Shown: positions 17,091-26,789, counted from the first letter of the stretch. The stretch is DNA of 64,000 bases from JANQPD01 sp963715655 (GCA_963715655.1 OY970262.1:186001-250000), one strand, 5' to 3'. Numbers and translations: made by a program. Notes: a model not told the origin generated them from the letters alone.

Positions 17091-20000
17091 ATGCAGCACA
17101 TTCCCAATACAATACAACAAAAATTAGAACGCTTTTTGCGTAAGTTTTACACTTTAAAATTACTAAAAGGAGCAATTTTAGGCGTAGGCTTGCTGGGCAT
17201 CTATTTTTTAGTTTTGGGCGGTTTAGAGCTTAGCTTGCGTATGGGTCAGCTTTCGCGGATGATTTTATTCTACAGCTTTTTGAGCTTAGGTGCAGCCGTT
17301 TTTTTGATTTACATTCTGTGGCCAATCTTGCAATTATTTCGTTTGGGTAGAAAGCTGAGTTATGAAGCTGCAGCTAAATTAATAGGCAATCACTTTAGTG
17401 ATGTGGACGATAAGTTGCTGAATTTACTTCAACTCCGCATTAGCGATGAAAGCCAACGTGGGCTAATAGAGGCGAGCATTGAGCAACGTAGCAAGCAGCT
17501 TAATCCGTATGATTTTACACAGGCTTTGCAACTAAAAAAAGCCTTTCGTTTTTGGCCTTTTTTGGCGCTTCCGGTGGCGGTGGTTATTTTTCTTTCCCTT
17601 AGCGGGAAGGTTGGAGAGCTTACAGAAGCCACCAATAGGGTAGTGCAATATTCTGAAGATTTTAAACCCGCTTTTCCTTTTGAAATTACGTTTGAGAATG
17701 AATTGAATGTAGAACGCGGTTCTAATTACACTATGCAGGTATCTTTTGTGGGCAATAAAAAACCTGTGGAAATGCTAATGAACGCCAACGGTAAAACACT
17801 GCGTTTGGTAAATCAAGGAAACGGTACGTTTACGCATAATTTTTCTAATCTTAAAACAGCGCAAACATTACAGTTTTTGTATGGAGAAGTAAATTCTGTA
17901 AGCTATGAATTAAGTGTGCAAGATGTACCACAATTGAATGATTTTGTTATTGAGATAAAGCCGCCAAACTACACTGGTTTTCCTGCTACTATAGAATCAG
18001 TAGAAAACGTAATAACGATTCCTGAAGGCAGTGATATCCGATTAGTTGCATCGGCAAATTTTGTAGATAAACTCTACCTTAAATCAGATAGTGTACAACT
18101 CAATTTTGTAGCTAATGATAATGATAAGTCATTAGAAGTTAAAAAATTAAGAGATAAATTGACGTATCAACTGTTTGGCGAATATCAGAGCCGATTAAGG
18201 CAGCTTTCTCCGAATAATACGGTGGCTATTATAAAAGATGCTTTCCCGAAAGTTCAGGCGGAATGGCAAAAGGACAGCGTAAATCCTAACCGTATTTACT
18301 ACCGTTATGAAGCTTCTGATGATTATGCTGTAAGCAGAGCATTACTTAAAGTACAAGGTGCAAAAGGGGTTTTGTATGAGAAGAAAGTAAATACTATTAG
18401 TGGCTACGGAGCTTTAGATTTAGCAGATTATGTGATGGATAAAGAACAAGTAGAGGTGTTTATTGAAGTGTATGACAACGATGGTGTAAACGGAAGTAAG
18501 CGCGCAAAAAGTGAAGCGTATAAAACACTTGCTTTAGGTGAAAAAGAGTACAAAGAGTATTTGAGTAATGCGCTTAGCAATGCATCTGCCGACAAGGCAA
18601 AAATGAACGAAAAGCTTACTAAGCAAAGCAAGGAGTACGATAAGCAATTAAAGAAAATTAAAAGTGGGGAGTATAAGTTTAAGGACAAAAAGGCGCTAGA
18701 GGAGCTAATTGAAGAGCAAAAAGAATTGCTGAAGAAGAAAGAAAAATTGGAAGAGCAACGCAAAGAATTAGAGAAAGAAGCAAAAAAGGAGAGGCAGGAA
18801 GATATTAGGGATAAGAAGAAGGACGAAGAGCTAAACAAACTATTAGAGGAAATTGAAAAGCTAAAGGATAAGCTTGGTATTGAGGACTTAGAAAAAAAAC
18901 TTGAAAAGATAAAAGAGTTAACAGACCAAATAAGTCAACAGGAAAATAGGCAGGACAAACTTGAAAAGAAACTGGAATCTGAACGTGCTATTTTAGAGGC
19001 TTTGGATAAATTAAATGAAGCACAAAAGAAGCAAGAGGCGTTAGCAAATGAGGACAATAACGATGCAGCAAAGCAAGCTGAGGTAAAGAAACAGCTTGAG
19101 GAGGTGAATAAAGAACTTGAAAAGCAAAAGGAAGAGAATGAGAGTTTTGAAAAAGCTGCGGAAAAACAAGGCTTAGACGAAAAGCAAGACAAGGCAGAGG
19201 AACAGGTTGAAAAAGCAGCTCAAGAGGATGGTGAACAAGGAGCGGCTAAAGAAGGCAAGAAGAGTTCTAGTAAAAAAGAATCTCAAAAGAAGGCTTCAGA
19301 AAGCTTAAAAGAGATGGCAGAGGGACTACAACAAGCTTTTATGGAGATGCAGTCTGAGCAAGAAGGTGAAGACGCCCAAATGTTGCGTCAGGTGCTAGAG
19401 AATGTTGAGGAATTGAGCCAAGGTACAGAGCGTGTTTTAGAACGCACAAAGCGTATTGAGCAAAATGATCCGGCAGTAAAAACACTTTTACTAAACTTAA
19501 ATAAGCTTAGTTTGGGTACTGGTATTATTCGCGACAGCTTAACGGCCTTGGCAAATAGAAACCCTAAAATTAAGCAAAAGGTGTTTGAAGAGTTAACAAA
19601 TATTGAGAATAACCAACGCAAAAGTTTAGATGAGTTGCAGAATGTTGAGTTAAGTCAATCATCCGGGCATCAACAGTATATTATGCTAGCCGCAAATAAT
19701 TTAGCGCTAATGCTAGATGCTAGTTTACAGCAAATGATGCAACAAATGGCACAGCAGAAGCCAGGTAATCAAAATTGTCAGAAGCCAGGCGGTAAAAAAC
19801 CCAACAAAGCTGGTATGGCAAAAATGCAAGGTGAGTTAGCTAAGCAGATGGCTCAACAAATGGCAGGCAAGAAAAAAGGAAAAGATGGTAAGCCAAGTGA
19901 TGGGAAAGAAGGAAAAGAGGGAAAGGATGGTGAGCAAGGTGATAATGGGGAGTTGGCGAAAATGATTAGTAAGCAGGAGCAGTTAAGAGAAGCTTATAAG

Positions 20001-20324
20001 CAAATGCAAGAAGATGGAGAAAAGGAAGCTGAGGGTGGTAACGGAAAAACTCCGGTGGAAAAGTTGATGGAAGAAGTTGAAAAGGATATGTATGAGGATA
20101 ACATTACCAATGAAACCTTGGAACGTGTAAAAGAAATTGAGACGCGTTTGCTAGAAGATGAACGCGCAAAGCGTAAACAGGAAATGGATGAGCAGCGCGA
20201 AGCGCAAGAAGCTTCGGAACAGAAGCAGCAAAGTGCTGAAGAATTGAGATTTTTTAAGGATAAAGGAAAATCTAGAGAAGGGTTATTATATGATGAGTTA
20301 ATGTTAAACCCTAGGTTGAATTGA
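17091..20324 (+). CDS. DUF4175 family membrane-anchored coiled-coil protein
   Basis: 1077 residues. Three membrane segments lie near the N terminus (about 27-47, 55-78 and 144-163). A periplasmic-type beta region runs to about 480. It is followed by a very long, highly charged coiled coil rich in K, E and Q (about 480-770), further helices, a low-complexity KGKDGKPSDGKEGKEGKDGE stretch near 925-950, and a helical end. This layout is the Bacteroidota DUF4175 family, of unknown function. The stop TGA overlaps the TTG start of ybeY. The coiled-coil segment makes long spurious open frames on the opposite strand, which are not genes. Confidence 0.85.
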   Translation: MQHIPNTIQQKLERFLRKFYTLKLLKGAILGVGLLGIYFLVLGGLELSLRMGQLSRMILFYSFLSLGAAVFLIYILWPILQLFRLGRKLSYEAAAKLIGNHFSDVDDKLLNLLQLRISDESQRGLIEASIEQRSKQLNPYDFTQALQLKKAFRFWPFLALPVAVVIFLSLSGKVGELTEATNRVVQYSEDFKPAFPFEITFENELNVERGSNYTMQVSFVGNKKPVEMLMNANGKTLRLVNQGNGTFTHNFSNLKTAQTLQFLYGEVNSVSYELSVQDVPQLNDFVIEIKPPNYTGFPATIESVENVITIPEGSDIRLVASANFVDKLYLKSDSVQLNFVANDNDKSLEVKKLRDKLTYQLFGEYQSRLRQLSPNNTVAIIKDAFPKVQAEWQKDSVNPNRIYYRYEASDDYAVSRALLKVQGAKGVLYEKKVNTISGYGALDLADYVMDKEQVEVFIEVYDNDGVNGSKRAKSEAYKTLALGEKEYKEYLSNALSNASADKAKMNEKLTKQSKEYDKQLKKIKSGEYKFKDKKALEELIEEQKELLKKKEKLEEQRKELEKEAKKERQEDIRDKKKDEELNKLLEEIEKLKDKLGIEDLEKKLEKIKELTDQISQQENRQDKLEKKLESERAILEALDKLNEAQKKQEALANEDNNDAAKQAEVKKQLEEVNKELEKQKEENESFEKAAEKQGLDEKQDKAEEQVEKAAQEDGEQGAAKEGKKSSSKKESQKKASESLKEMAEGLQQAFMEMQSEQEGEDAQMLRQVLENVEELSQGTERVLERTKRIEQNDPAVKTLLLNLNKLSLGTGIIRDSLTALANRNPKIKQKVFEELTNIENNQRKSLDELQNVELSQSSGHQQYIMLAANNLALMLDASLQQMMQQMAQQKPGNQNCQKPGGKKPNKAGMAKMQGELAKQMAQQMAGKKKGKDGKPSDGKEGKEGKDGEQGDNGELAKMISKQEQLREAYKQMQEDGEKEAEGGNGKTPVEKLMEEVEKDMYEDNITNETLERVKEIETRLLEDERAKRKQEMDEQREAQEASEQKQQSAEELRFFKDKGKSREGLLYDELMLNPRLN

Positions 20325-20731
20325 TAGAGTTTAACGATTTACCAAATGAATTTTCCGAGGAGGGCTTAAGCACTTGGTTGAAGGTATGTGCAGGTAATTT
20401 GAATGTTAAGATTAAACATATAGCATATCATATTGTGGATGATGAAAAAATCCTACAGGTTAATAAGGATTTTTTAAAACATAATTATTATACGGATATA
20501 ATCACGTTTGATTTTGGCACAATAAAGCGTTTGGTAGGGGATATTTATGTAAGCATCGAAACGGTAAGGTATAATGCCGTTAAGTTAAATGTTGCGTTTG
20601 AACAGGAGTTTATGAGAGTGTTGGCTCACGGACTGCTGCATCTTGCTGGTTTTGAAGACCAAGATGCTGAAAAACAAAAGGTTATGCGTGAAATGGAGGA
20701 TTATTGTCTATCTTTGCGCCCCAAATTTTAA
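20321..20731 (+). CDS. ybeY: Endoribonuclease YbeY, rRNA maturation factor
   Basis: 136 residues. YbeY is a zinc-dependent RNase needed for 16S rRNA 3'-end processing and ribosome quality control. The metal motif reads AHGLLHLAGFEDQDAEK: the first two histidines are present (HGLLH) but the third ligand position of the usual HGxLHLxGYDH is aspartate. The start is TTG, which shares three bases with the TGA stop of the preceding gene; no better start is in reach, so expression is probably coupled to the DUF4175 gene. Ten bases after its stop lies a parS-like palindrome. Confidence 0.88.
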   Translation: MIEFNDLPNEFSEEGLSTWLKVCAGNLNVKIKHIAYHIVDDEKILQVNKDFLKHNYYTDIITFDFGTIKRLVGDIYVSIETVRYNAVKLNVAFEQEFMRVLAHGLLHLAGFEDQDAEKQKVMREMEDYCLSLRPKF

Positions 20732-20740
20732 GAAGTGATT

Positions 20741-20756
20741 TGTTTCACGTGAAACT
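20741..20756. promoter_or_regulatory. parS-like site upstream of mnmG
   Basis: TGTTTCACGTGAAACT: a 14-bp perfect palindrome GTTTCACGTGAAAC matching the bacterial parS consensus TGTTTCACGTGAAACA in 15 of 16 positions. ParB binds such sites near the chromosomal origin. It lies in the short gap between ybeY and mnmG. Confidence 0.8.
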
Positions 20757-20763
20757 AAAAAGA

Positions 20764-22623
20764 ATGAAGTACGATATAATTGTTGTAGGTGGTGGTCATG
20801 CTGGCTGTGAAGCAGCTGCGGCTGCAGCACGCATGGGCAGTAAAACCCTGCTGATTACAATGAATTTGCAAACAATTGGCCAAATGAGTTGCAACCCTGC
20901 TGTTGGTGGTGTTGCAAAAGGCCAAATAGTAAGAGAAATAGATGCGCTCGGTGGATTGATGGGGAAGATTGCGGATAAAACGGCTATTCAGTTTAGAATG
21001 CTTAATAGAAGTAAAGGTCCTGCAATGTGGTCGCCAAGAGTACAAAGTGATAGAATGCGCTTTGCCGAAGAGTGGCGACTTCAACTTGAGGCTATTCCTA
21101 ACCTTGATTTTTTTCAGGATATGGTAACGGAGATTAAAACGGAAGGAGGAAAAATTACCGGGGTAATCACGGGTATCGGTGTTTCATTTGAGGCAAAATC
21201 TGTAATTCTTACCAATGGCACATTTTTAAATGGACTTATTCATATTGGCGACAAACAGTTTGGCGGAGGTAGAGCCGGTGAAAGAGGAAGTGTTGGAATT
21301 ACGGAGTGTTTAAACAAACTAGGTTTTGAGTCTGGTAGAATGAAAACGGGAACCCCACCGCGTGTGGATGCGCGTAGTTTAGATTATTCTAAAATGGAAG
21401 AACAAAAAGGCGATGCACTTAACAGTATTTTTTCATTTAGTAACACTACTAGTGCCTTGGCTCAACGTTCTTGCCACATAACTTACACGAATACATCAGT
21501 GCATAATGTATTGGCTAGTGCTTTAGATCGTAGCCCAATGTATAATGGGCAAATTGAATCTAAAGGCCCACGCTATTGTCCAAGTATAGAGGATAAAATT
21601 AATCGCTTTGCAGATAAGGATAGACATCAAATATTTGTGGAGCCAGAAGGTGCGGATACCATAGAGGTGTATGTAAATGGTTTTAGCACAAGTATGCCTA
21701 CAGAGATTCAAATGGAAGCGCTGCAACTTATCGAGGGTTTTCGCGATGCAAAAATATTCCGCCCTGGTTATGCAATAGAGTATGACTTTTTTCAACCTAC
21801 TCAGTTGAAACATACATTAGAAACTAAGCTGGTGGAAGGTTTATATTTTGCGGGTCAGATTAATGGAACCACGGGATATGAGGAGGCAGCTTGTCAAGGT
21901 TTTATGGCAGCTATAAATGCACATCAAAAAATTAATGAGAAAGATGCATTTGTATTGGGTAGGGAAGAAGCGTATATAGGGGTGCTAATTGATGACCTAG
22001 TTTCAAAAGGCACGGAAGAACCTTATAGAATGTTCACTAGCCGAGCGGAGTATCGTATTCTGTTGCGTCAAGATAATGCTGATGAACGATTAAGAAGTAA
22101 GGGTTTTGATTTAGGTTTGGTTTCGGATATGGAAATTAATCTATACTATGCAAAACAACAATTGGTTAACAATACATTGCGGTGGTTAAATAACACAAGT
22201 GCAGAAAAAGAGGTGCTCAACGAAGTTTTGAAAAATGTAAATTCAAAAGAGGTTGATCAGAAAAATAAAATCTCGAGTATTTTGGGTCGTCCTGAAGTAG
22301 GAATAAAGGATTTGCTAAGTATAGATTCATTTACCAATTTTGTAATTGATCATAAGGTAAATAATGAGGTATTAGAGCAAGTAGAAATACGCACAAAGTA
22401 TTCTGGTTATATAGAGAAGGAAAAGGAAAACGTTAAGAAGCTCACAGATTTAGAGTCTTTAGTAATTCCTGATAAGCTAGATTATAAAGGGATTGATAGT
22501 TTGAGTTATGAAGCACGCGAGAAGTTGACTTTAAAGAGACCTTCAACGATTGCGCAAGCTAAAAAAATAAGTGGTGTAAGCCCGTCAGACATTAGTGTGC
22601 TACTGGTTTATATGGGTAGATAA
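20764..22623 (+). CDS. mnmG: tRNA uridine-5-carboxymethylaminomethyl modification enzyme MnmG (GidA)
   Basis: 619 residues from the ATG at 20764. That start is chosen because it opens MKYDIIVVGGGHAGCEAAAA, the family's FAD-binding beginning; an earlier in-frame start would run through the parS-like site and the end of ybeY. Other family blocks are present: GGVAKGQIVREIDALGG, MKTGTPPRVD, INGTTGYEEAACQG, and GTEEPYRMFTSRAEYR near 430. With MnmE it modifies the wobble uridine of several tRNAs. In many bacteria gidA lies close to the replication origin, in keeping with the flanking parS-like palindromes. Confidence 0.96.
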   Translation: MKYDIIVVGGGHAGCEAAAAAARMGSKTLLITMNLQTIGQMSCNPAVGGVAKGQIVREIDALGGLMGKIADKTAIQFRMLNRSKGPAMWSPRVQSDRMRFAEEWRLQLEAIPNLDFFQDMVTEIKTEGGKITGVITGIGVSFEAKSVILTNGTFLNGLIHIGDKQFGGGRAGERGSVGITECLNKLGFESGRMKTGTPPRVDARSLDYSKMEEQKGDALNSIFSFSNTTSALAQRSCHITYTNTSVHNVLASALDRSPMYNGQIESKGPRYCPSIEDKINRFADKDRHQIFVEPEGADTIEVYVNGFSTSMPTEIQMEALQLIEGFRDAKIFRPGYAIEYDFFQPTQLKHTLETKLVEGLYFAGQINGTTGYEEAACQGFMAAINAHQKINEKDAFVLGREEAYIGVLIDDLVSKGTEEPYRMFTSRAEYRILLRQDNADERLRSKGFDLGLVSDMEINLYYAKQQLVNNTLRWLNNTSAEKEVLNEVLKNVNSKEVDQKNKISSILGRPEVGIKDLLSIDSFTNFVIDHKVNNEVLEQVEIRTKYSGYIEKEKENVKKLTDLESLVIPDKLDYKGIDSLSYEAREKLTLKRPSTIAQAKKISGVSPSDISVLLVYMGR

Positions 22624-22629
22624 TAAATG

Positions 22630-22645
22630 CGTTCCACGTGAAACG
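22630..22645. promoter_or_regulatory. parS-like site downstream of mnmG
   Basis: CGTTCCACGTGAAACG contains GTTCCACGTGAAAC, one base from the 14-bp parS core. It lies between the mnmG stop and the methyltransferase start, 1890 bases from the first site. Confidence 0.7.
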
Positions 22646-22650
22646 ATTAG

Positions 22651-23529
22651 ATGAAAGAAGTTGAAAAATGCCCAATATGTGGCCATTCCGAGAAAAAAGA
22701 AGTTTTTAAAGCGCCTTTTTTTAGAGGGGAAAAGGTGTTTTTTGCAATTCAAGAATGCTTAGAGTGTAAATTTTGGTACACAAGTCCAAGGCCGGAGGAC
22801 GAAGATCTTGGCAAATATTATGAACAGGAAAATTATGTAAGTCATTCCGATAAAGGAAAGAGTCTGTTTGATATTGCGTATCGTAACGTTCGTAAAATTG
22901 CACTCAAATCAAAAGTTTCTTTAGTTCAGAAATACACTGAAAGGAAAGCTTTGGTTTTAGATTACGGAGCAGGAGGAGGGGCTTTTGTAAAGGCATTATT
23001 AGAAGCTAAATTTAATGCTCAAGGCGTGGAGCCATCGGAAGTTGCTAGGCTAAACGCTAAATCTGTGTACGGATTATCATTACATCAAGCAGATTACATC
23101 GAATCATCAAATGCTAAATTTGAAGCGATAACGATGTGGCACGTGTTAGAACATCTGCCAAACCTTCATCAACATTTGGAAACTTTCGCAAATGCGCTTT
23201 CAAGTAAGGGTGTTTTAATCATTGCTGTGCCTAATCATGAATCCCTAGATGCGCAATATTATCTAGAAAATTGGGCGGCACTAGATGTTCCTTTGCACCT
23301 CTATCACTTTAAAAAGGCTAACATTCGACAATTGGCAAAAATGCACAATTTTGAAGTGTGTGAAATTAAGAACATGCCTTTTGATAGTTTTTATGTAAGT
23401 ATGCTTAGTGAAAAGATAGCGGGAAGCAACAGTAATATAAATGCTTTAATAACAGGACTAAAAAGTAATATGAAAGCGGGACAGGATAATGCCAGTAGTT
23501 TAATTTATGTTTTAAGAAAACTTAGTTAG
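22651..23529 (+). CDS. Class I SAM-dependent methyltransferase with an N-terminal zinc-ribbon motif
   Basis: 292 residues. The N terminus has a four-cysteine pattern (CPICGHSEKKEV...CLECKFWYTSPRP), typical of methyltransferases of the Methyltransf_23 type that carry a small zinc-binding lead. Motif I is VLDYGAGGGAFVK, followed by VEPSEVA (motif II acidic end) and MWHVLEHLPN (motif IV). The substrate is not evident; related proteins act on sugars or small molecules. It follows mnmG and the second parS-like site and is convergent with holB, overlapping it by 8 bases. Confidence 0.85.
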   Translation: MKEVEKCPICGHSEKKEVFKAPFFRGEKVFFAIQECLECKFWYTSPRPEDEDLGKYYEQENYVSHSDKGKSLFDIAYRNVRKIALKSKVSLVQKYTERKALVLDYGAGGGAFVKALLEAKFNAQGVEPSEVARLNAKSVYGLSLHQADYIESSNAKFEAITMWHVLEHLPNLHQHLETFANALSSKGVLIIAVPNHESLDAQYYLENWAALDVPLHLYHFKKANIRQLAKMHNFEVCEIKNMPFDSFYVSMLSEKIAGSNSNINALITGLKSNMKAGQDNASSLIYVLRKLS

Positions 23530-24664
23530 CAACAGCCTCTTTCATTCTTAATGCATTGCTTAATTTCAAACTTAAATCAAGTAATACTATGCGTCCATTT
23601 CCATTTCTAAGAATATCAAAAATGGCTTCGTTTAGTAATTCTAGTAAATACGAAGCATTAGCAGTATGCAATATTGCAGTAAATCCGGATGCCTTAAAAT
23701 TTACGCCATCAAATACTGGATTCTCTCGTTCTTCTGTTTCAAACTTAGCATTGAGACGCTCTCGAACAATTTGAGTTACGAATATTAAAAAGGATTTTTG
23801 TCCATCACGACTATATTTAGTGAGGCGGTCAATAACTGCTAATATATCTTTAGCATTTGCGGTATAGCAGGCTCTAAACCAATCTGCAAAAATTTGTGCG
23901 TCTTTCTTAAGCCTTTCTTGCTCTTCAGATAAGGCAATGGCATTTGAAATACTTCCATTAGAGTAATGCGCAATAGATTTTGATGCTTGAATATTTTGCT
24001 TCAAGTGCTTTTGAAGGTAATCGCTTATCTCCGCATCATTGTGCTTAGGTACATATAATTTTTGACATCTACTTTGTATAGTTTGCAATATACGTTCCGG
24101 ATTATCAGCGGTAAGCAGTATAAGTGTATTAGGCGTTGGTTCCTCAATTAACTTAAGTAACTTATTGGAAGCCTGCAAGTTAATCTTATCAGCGCAATAA
24201 ATAATCTGTATTTTATACCCTCCACTATAAGCGCGCAAATTCATGGTTTCATAGATACGTTCACCTTCTTTAACATTAATAATTAGTTGCTTTTTATCAA
24301 TCCCGGCTTCTCTAGTCCACTGGTCTAAACTGAAAAAGGTGTTTTCTTTTAAAAAAGTAAGCCACTCACTCATATAAGGCGCACAACTAATAGAGCCGGT
24401 ACCTTTGCTGGCCATCGGAAAACTGAAATGTAAATCGGGATAATTAAAGGAATTAAACTGCTTACACGATGAACAATTTCCACAACTATCTTGCTCCTGT
24501 TTATTAGAGCAAAATATGAAACGTGCATACGCTAAACCTAACTGAAAGCCGCTATTACCCTCATTGCCATAAAATAGTTGAGCGTGGGGTATTCTACCGT
24601 TTTTTACATCCTTGATTAGTTGATTTTTAATTTCACGTATTCCAGGAATTTGATTAAAAAACAT
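23522..24664 (-). CDS. holB: DNA polymerase III delta' subunit (HolB)
   Basis: 380 residues of the clamp-loader AAA+ family. A zinc module is seen at about 50-65 (FCSNKQEQDSCGNCSSC). The sensor region ILLTADNPERILQTIQSRCQKL holds the SRC motif. The P-loop position reads GNEGNSGFQLG and lacks the usual lysine, as expected for a non-ATP-hydrolysing delta' subunit. The role is the wrench of the replicative clamp loader in the cytoplasm. It is divergent from pgk with only 36 bases between starts. Confidence 0.88.
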   Translation of the reverse strand: MFFNQIPGIREIKNQLIKDVKNGRIPHAQLFYGNEGNSGFQLGLAYARFIFCSNKQEQDSCGNCSSCKQFNSFNYPDLHFSFPMASKGTGSISCAPYMSEWLTFLKENTFFSLDQWTREAGIDKKQLIINVKEGERIYETMNLRAYSGGYKIQIIYCADKINLQASNKLLKLIEEPTPNTLILLTADNPERILQTIQSRCQKLYVPKHNDAEISDYLQKHLKQNIQASKSIAHYSNGSISNAIALSEEQERLKKDAQIFADWFRACYTANAKDILAVIDRLTKYSRDGQKSFLIFVTQIVRERLNAKFETEERENPVFDGVNFKASGFTAILHTANASYLLELLNEAIFDILRNGNGRIVLLDLSLKLSNALRMKEAVAN

Positions 24665-24700
24665 AAAAACAAGTTTATTTTAGCCGCAAAATTATTTAAA

Positions 24701-25900
24701 ATGACACCACTTCAATCTATTTCTTTTGATAATAAAAGAGTACTGGTTCGTGTAGATTTCAATGTGCCGCTGAGCAATGGCGAAGTTACCGATAACAGTA
24801 GAATTATGGCGAGTGTGCCCACTATTCAAACAATAATTAAAAATGGTGGCCGAGTGGTGTTAATGTCGCACTTAGGAAGACCAAAAGGTGTAACTCCAGA
24901 ACTTAGTTTAAAACACATTAAAGCTGAAGTGGAAGCGCTTTTAGGAAAGTCAATCAGCTTTGTAAGTGATTGTATAGGTAAAGAAGCTGAAGAGGCCTCT
25001 ATGGCGCTAAACAGTGGAGAGGTGCTATTGTTAGAAAACTTACGCTTTTACGAGGAGGAAACAAACGGAGACAAAAAATTTGCAGAAAGCTTGGCAAAAT
25101 GTGGTGATTTTTACGTGAATGATGCTTTTGGTACGGCACATCGCGCACACGCAAGCACCGCGGTAATAGCAGCGTTTTTTGACGGTAAATGTGCTTTCGG
25201 ACATGTGATGAATGCTGAAATAGAAAATGTTAATAAAGTACTGAACAGTAAGGCAAAACCAGTTACCGCTATTGTGGGAGGTGCCAAGGTTTCCTCTAAA
25301 ATTAGTATTATAGAAAACTTAATTCCGAAGCTTGATAATTTGATTATAGCCGGAGGAATGGCCTATACCTTTGTAAAAGCGCAGGGAGGTAAAATTGGAA
25401 AAAGCTTGGTGGAAGACGATTTTTTAGAAACAGCGTTACAAATTTTGGAAAAGGCGGAACAGCAGGGTTGCTCCGTCTATTTACCGGTAGATTCCATAAA
25501 CGCAGCCGAATTTGCAGATGGAGTATCTACAACCGTTACTGCTATTGATGCTATTCCTGACAATGAAATGGGTTTAGATGTTGGGCAAAAAACCATTGAT
25601 GCACTAGCATCAGTAATTGAAGCTAGTAAAGTGATTTTATGGAACGGCCCAATGGGCGTTTTTGAATTTAAAACCTTTGAAAGCGGAACCAAGAAAATGG
25701 CTCAATTAATTGCCGATGCCACGGCACACGGGGCATTTTCTCTAATTGGCGGTGGAGATTCAGTAGCTGCGGTTAAAAAGTTTGGGCAAGAAGATAACGT
25801 AAGCTACGTAAGTACAGGCGGAGGAGCAATGTTAGAATATTTAGAAGGAAAAGAGTTGCCTGGTATTAAGGCTGTTCTTCATCACGCTCACCGCGGTTAA
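24701..25900 (+). CDS. pgk: Phosphoglycerate kinase
   Basis: 399 residues from the ATG at 24701 (MTPLQSISFDNKRVLVRVDFNVPLS). An earlier in-frame start would overlap holB and is not preferred. RVDFNVP, SHLGRPKG, ENLRFYEEE, NDAFGTAHRAHAST and the C-terminal GGGDSVAAVKKFG are the substrate and ATP sites of Pgk, which interconverts 1,3-bisphosphoglycerate and 3-phosphoglycerate in glycolysis. The 3' end overlaps the convergent cvpA gene by 35 bases. Confidence 0.97.
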   Translation: MTPLQSISFDNKRVLVRVDFNVPLSNGEVTDNSRIMASVPTIQTIIKNGGRVVLMSHLGRPKGVTPELSLKHIKAEVEALLGKSISFVSDCIGKEAEEASMALNSGEVLLLENLRFYEEETNGDKKFAESLAKCGDFYVNDAFGTAHRAHASTAVIAAFFDGKCAFGHVMNAEIENVNKVLNSKAKPVTAIVGGAKVSSKISIIENLIPKLDNLIIAGGMAYTFVKAQGGKIGKSLVEDDFLETALQILEKAEQQGCSVYLPVDSINAAEFADGVSTTVTAIDAIPDNEMGLDVGQKTIDALASVIEASKVILWNGPMGVFEFKTFESGTKKMAQLIADATAHGAFSLIGGGDSVAAVKKFGQEDNVSYVSTGGGAMLEYLEGKELPGIKAVLHHAHRG

Positions 25901-26426
25901 TATCAATGTTATCTCCATCAAATATTTTTTTACGATAGTCGCCCACTTTACCACTGTATTGAAGAAGATACGTGTACACTATGCTTGAATTTACAGTAGA
26001 TTGCTGAATCATTTTTTGACTACGCTGTATTGGCTCTAAAAAATGCACGGCAATGGCCATAATAAATACAAATTTTATTAAACCAAACGCGCCTCCTAAT
26101 AAATGATTGATTACACCCAAGGCTAAGAAATCTAGCGTTTTAGTAAGTCCTTTTGATATAAAATAGATAACAAGTACCACAGCAAAAAATACAATAGCGT
26201 AGGAGAGAACACGTAAACCAATGCCGGCATCTTCCACTTGGCTGGCTAAAAAATTGTAAACATCTTCGCTAAAATAGAAACTTAGAAAAAGGCCGGCTAC
26301 TAATGAAATTAAAGAGGAAAGCTCAGAAATTAAACCTTTATAAAGTCCGCGGACTAATCCAAAAATAAGGGGAACTAATAAAACAATATCAACTACGTTC
26401 AAAGTACTTTTGTTTGTGAACTGCAA
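25866..26426 (-). CDS. CvpA family inner-membrane protein
   Basis: 186 residues with four membrane segments (about 9-25, 31-50, 70-90 and 105-128) and the CvpA opening NVVDIVLLVPLIFGLVRGLYKGLI. The C-terminal tail is polar and ends in a cluster of R, D and E. CvpA proteins are needed for colicin V production in E. coli and have envelope roles elsewhere; the function here is unknown. It ends inside the last 35 bases of pgk and is divergent from the small protein at 26448. Confidence 0.85.
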   Translation of the reverse strand: MQFTNKSTLNVVDIVLLVPLIFGLVRGLYKGLISELSSLISLVAGLFLSFYFSEDVYNFLASQVEDAGIGLRVLSYAIVFFAVVLVIYFISKGLTKTLDFLALGVINHLLGGAFGLIKFVFIMAIAVHFLEPIQRSQKMIQQSTVNSSIVYTYLLQYSGKVGDYRKKIFDGDNIDINRGERDEEQP

Positions 26427-26447
26427 TGTAAGTCAATCCTACAAAAT

Positions 26448-26789
26448 ATGATAACAGAACAACTTAAAAATGATTGGAATAATGTGGTTAGCATTGTTTC
26501 TCAGCGTTTTGGAGGGGGAGAAGTACTCGATATAGATGCTATTATTTTCTTAATTGGTGTGCAAGAATTGGGTAAAGGCTTTCAAAAATTGAAGAAAGAT
26601 GACAAACTTAACGTAATGCACATAGCAATTTGTCGACTTTTAGAACCTTATGGATATTATACCTATGAAGGAAAAGATAAAGATGGATGGCCTCAATTTA
26701 CTAAGGTTGAAAACCTTCCGTTTTTAAAGGCTGGTGAACAATCAGTACTTATGAAAGAGGCAATAGTAAAGTATTTTGAAGAAGAATAA
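26448..26789 (+). CDS. Small conserved protein of unknown function
   Basis: 113 residues, no signal peptide or membrane segment. The N-terminal half is helical (MITEQLKNDWNNVVSIVSQRFG, DIDAIIFLIGVQELGKG), followed by LKKDDKLNVMHIAICRLLEPYGYYTYEGKDKDGWPQF. I recall similar short proteins from other Flavobacteriia but know no assigned function. It stands between divergent cvpA and the convergent lipoprotein pair. Confidence 0.7.
   Translation: MITEQLKNDWNNVVSIVSQRFGGGEVLDIDAIIFLIGVQELGKGFQKLKKDDKLNVMHIAICRLLEPYGYYTYEGKDKDGWPQFTKVENLPFLKAGEQSVLMKEAIVKYFEEE

Noticed and set aside
18428..19621. Long minus-strand frames opposite the DUF4175 gene (rich in S, F, L)
   Set aside because: They are reverse-complement images of the K/E-rich coiled coil and have no protein-like composition of their own.
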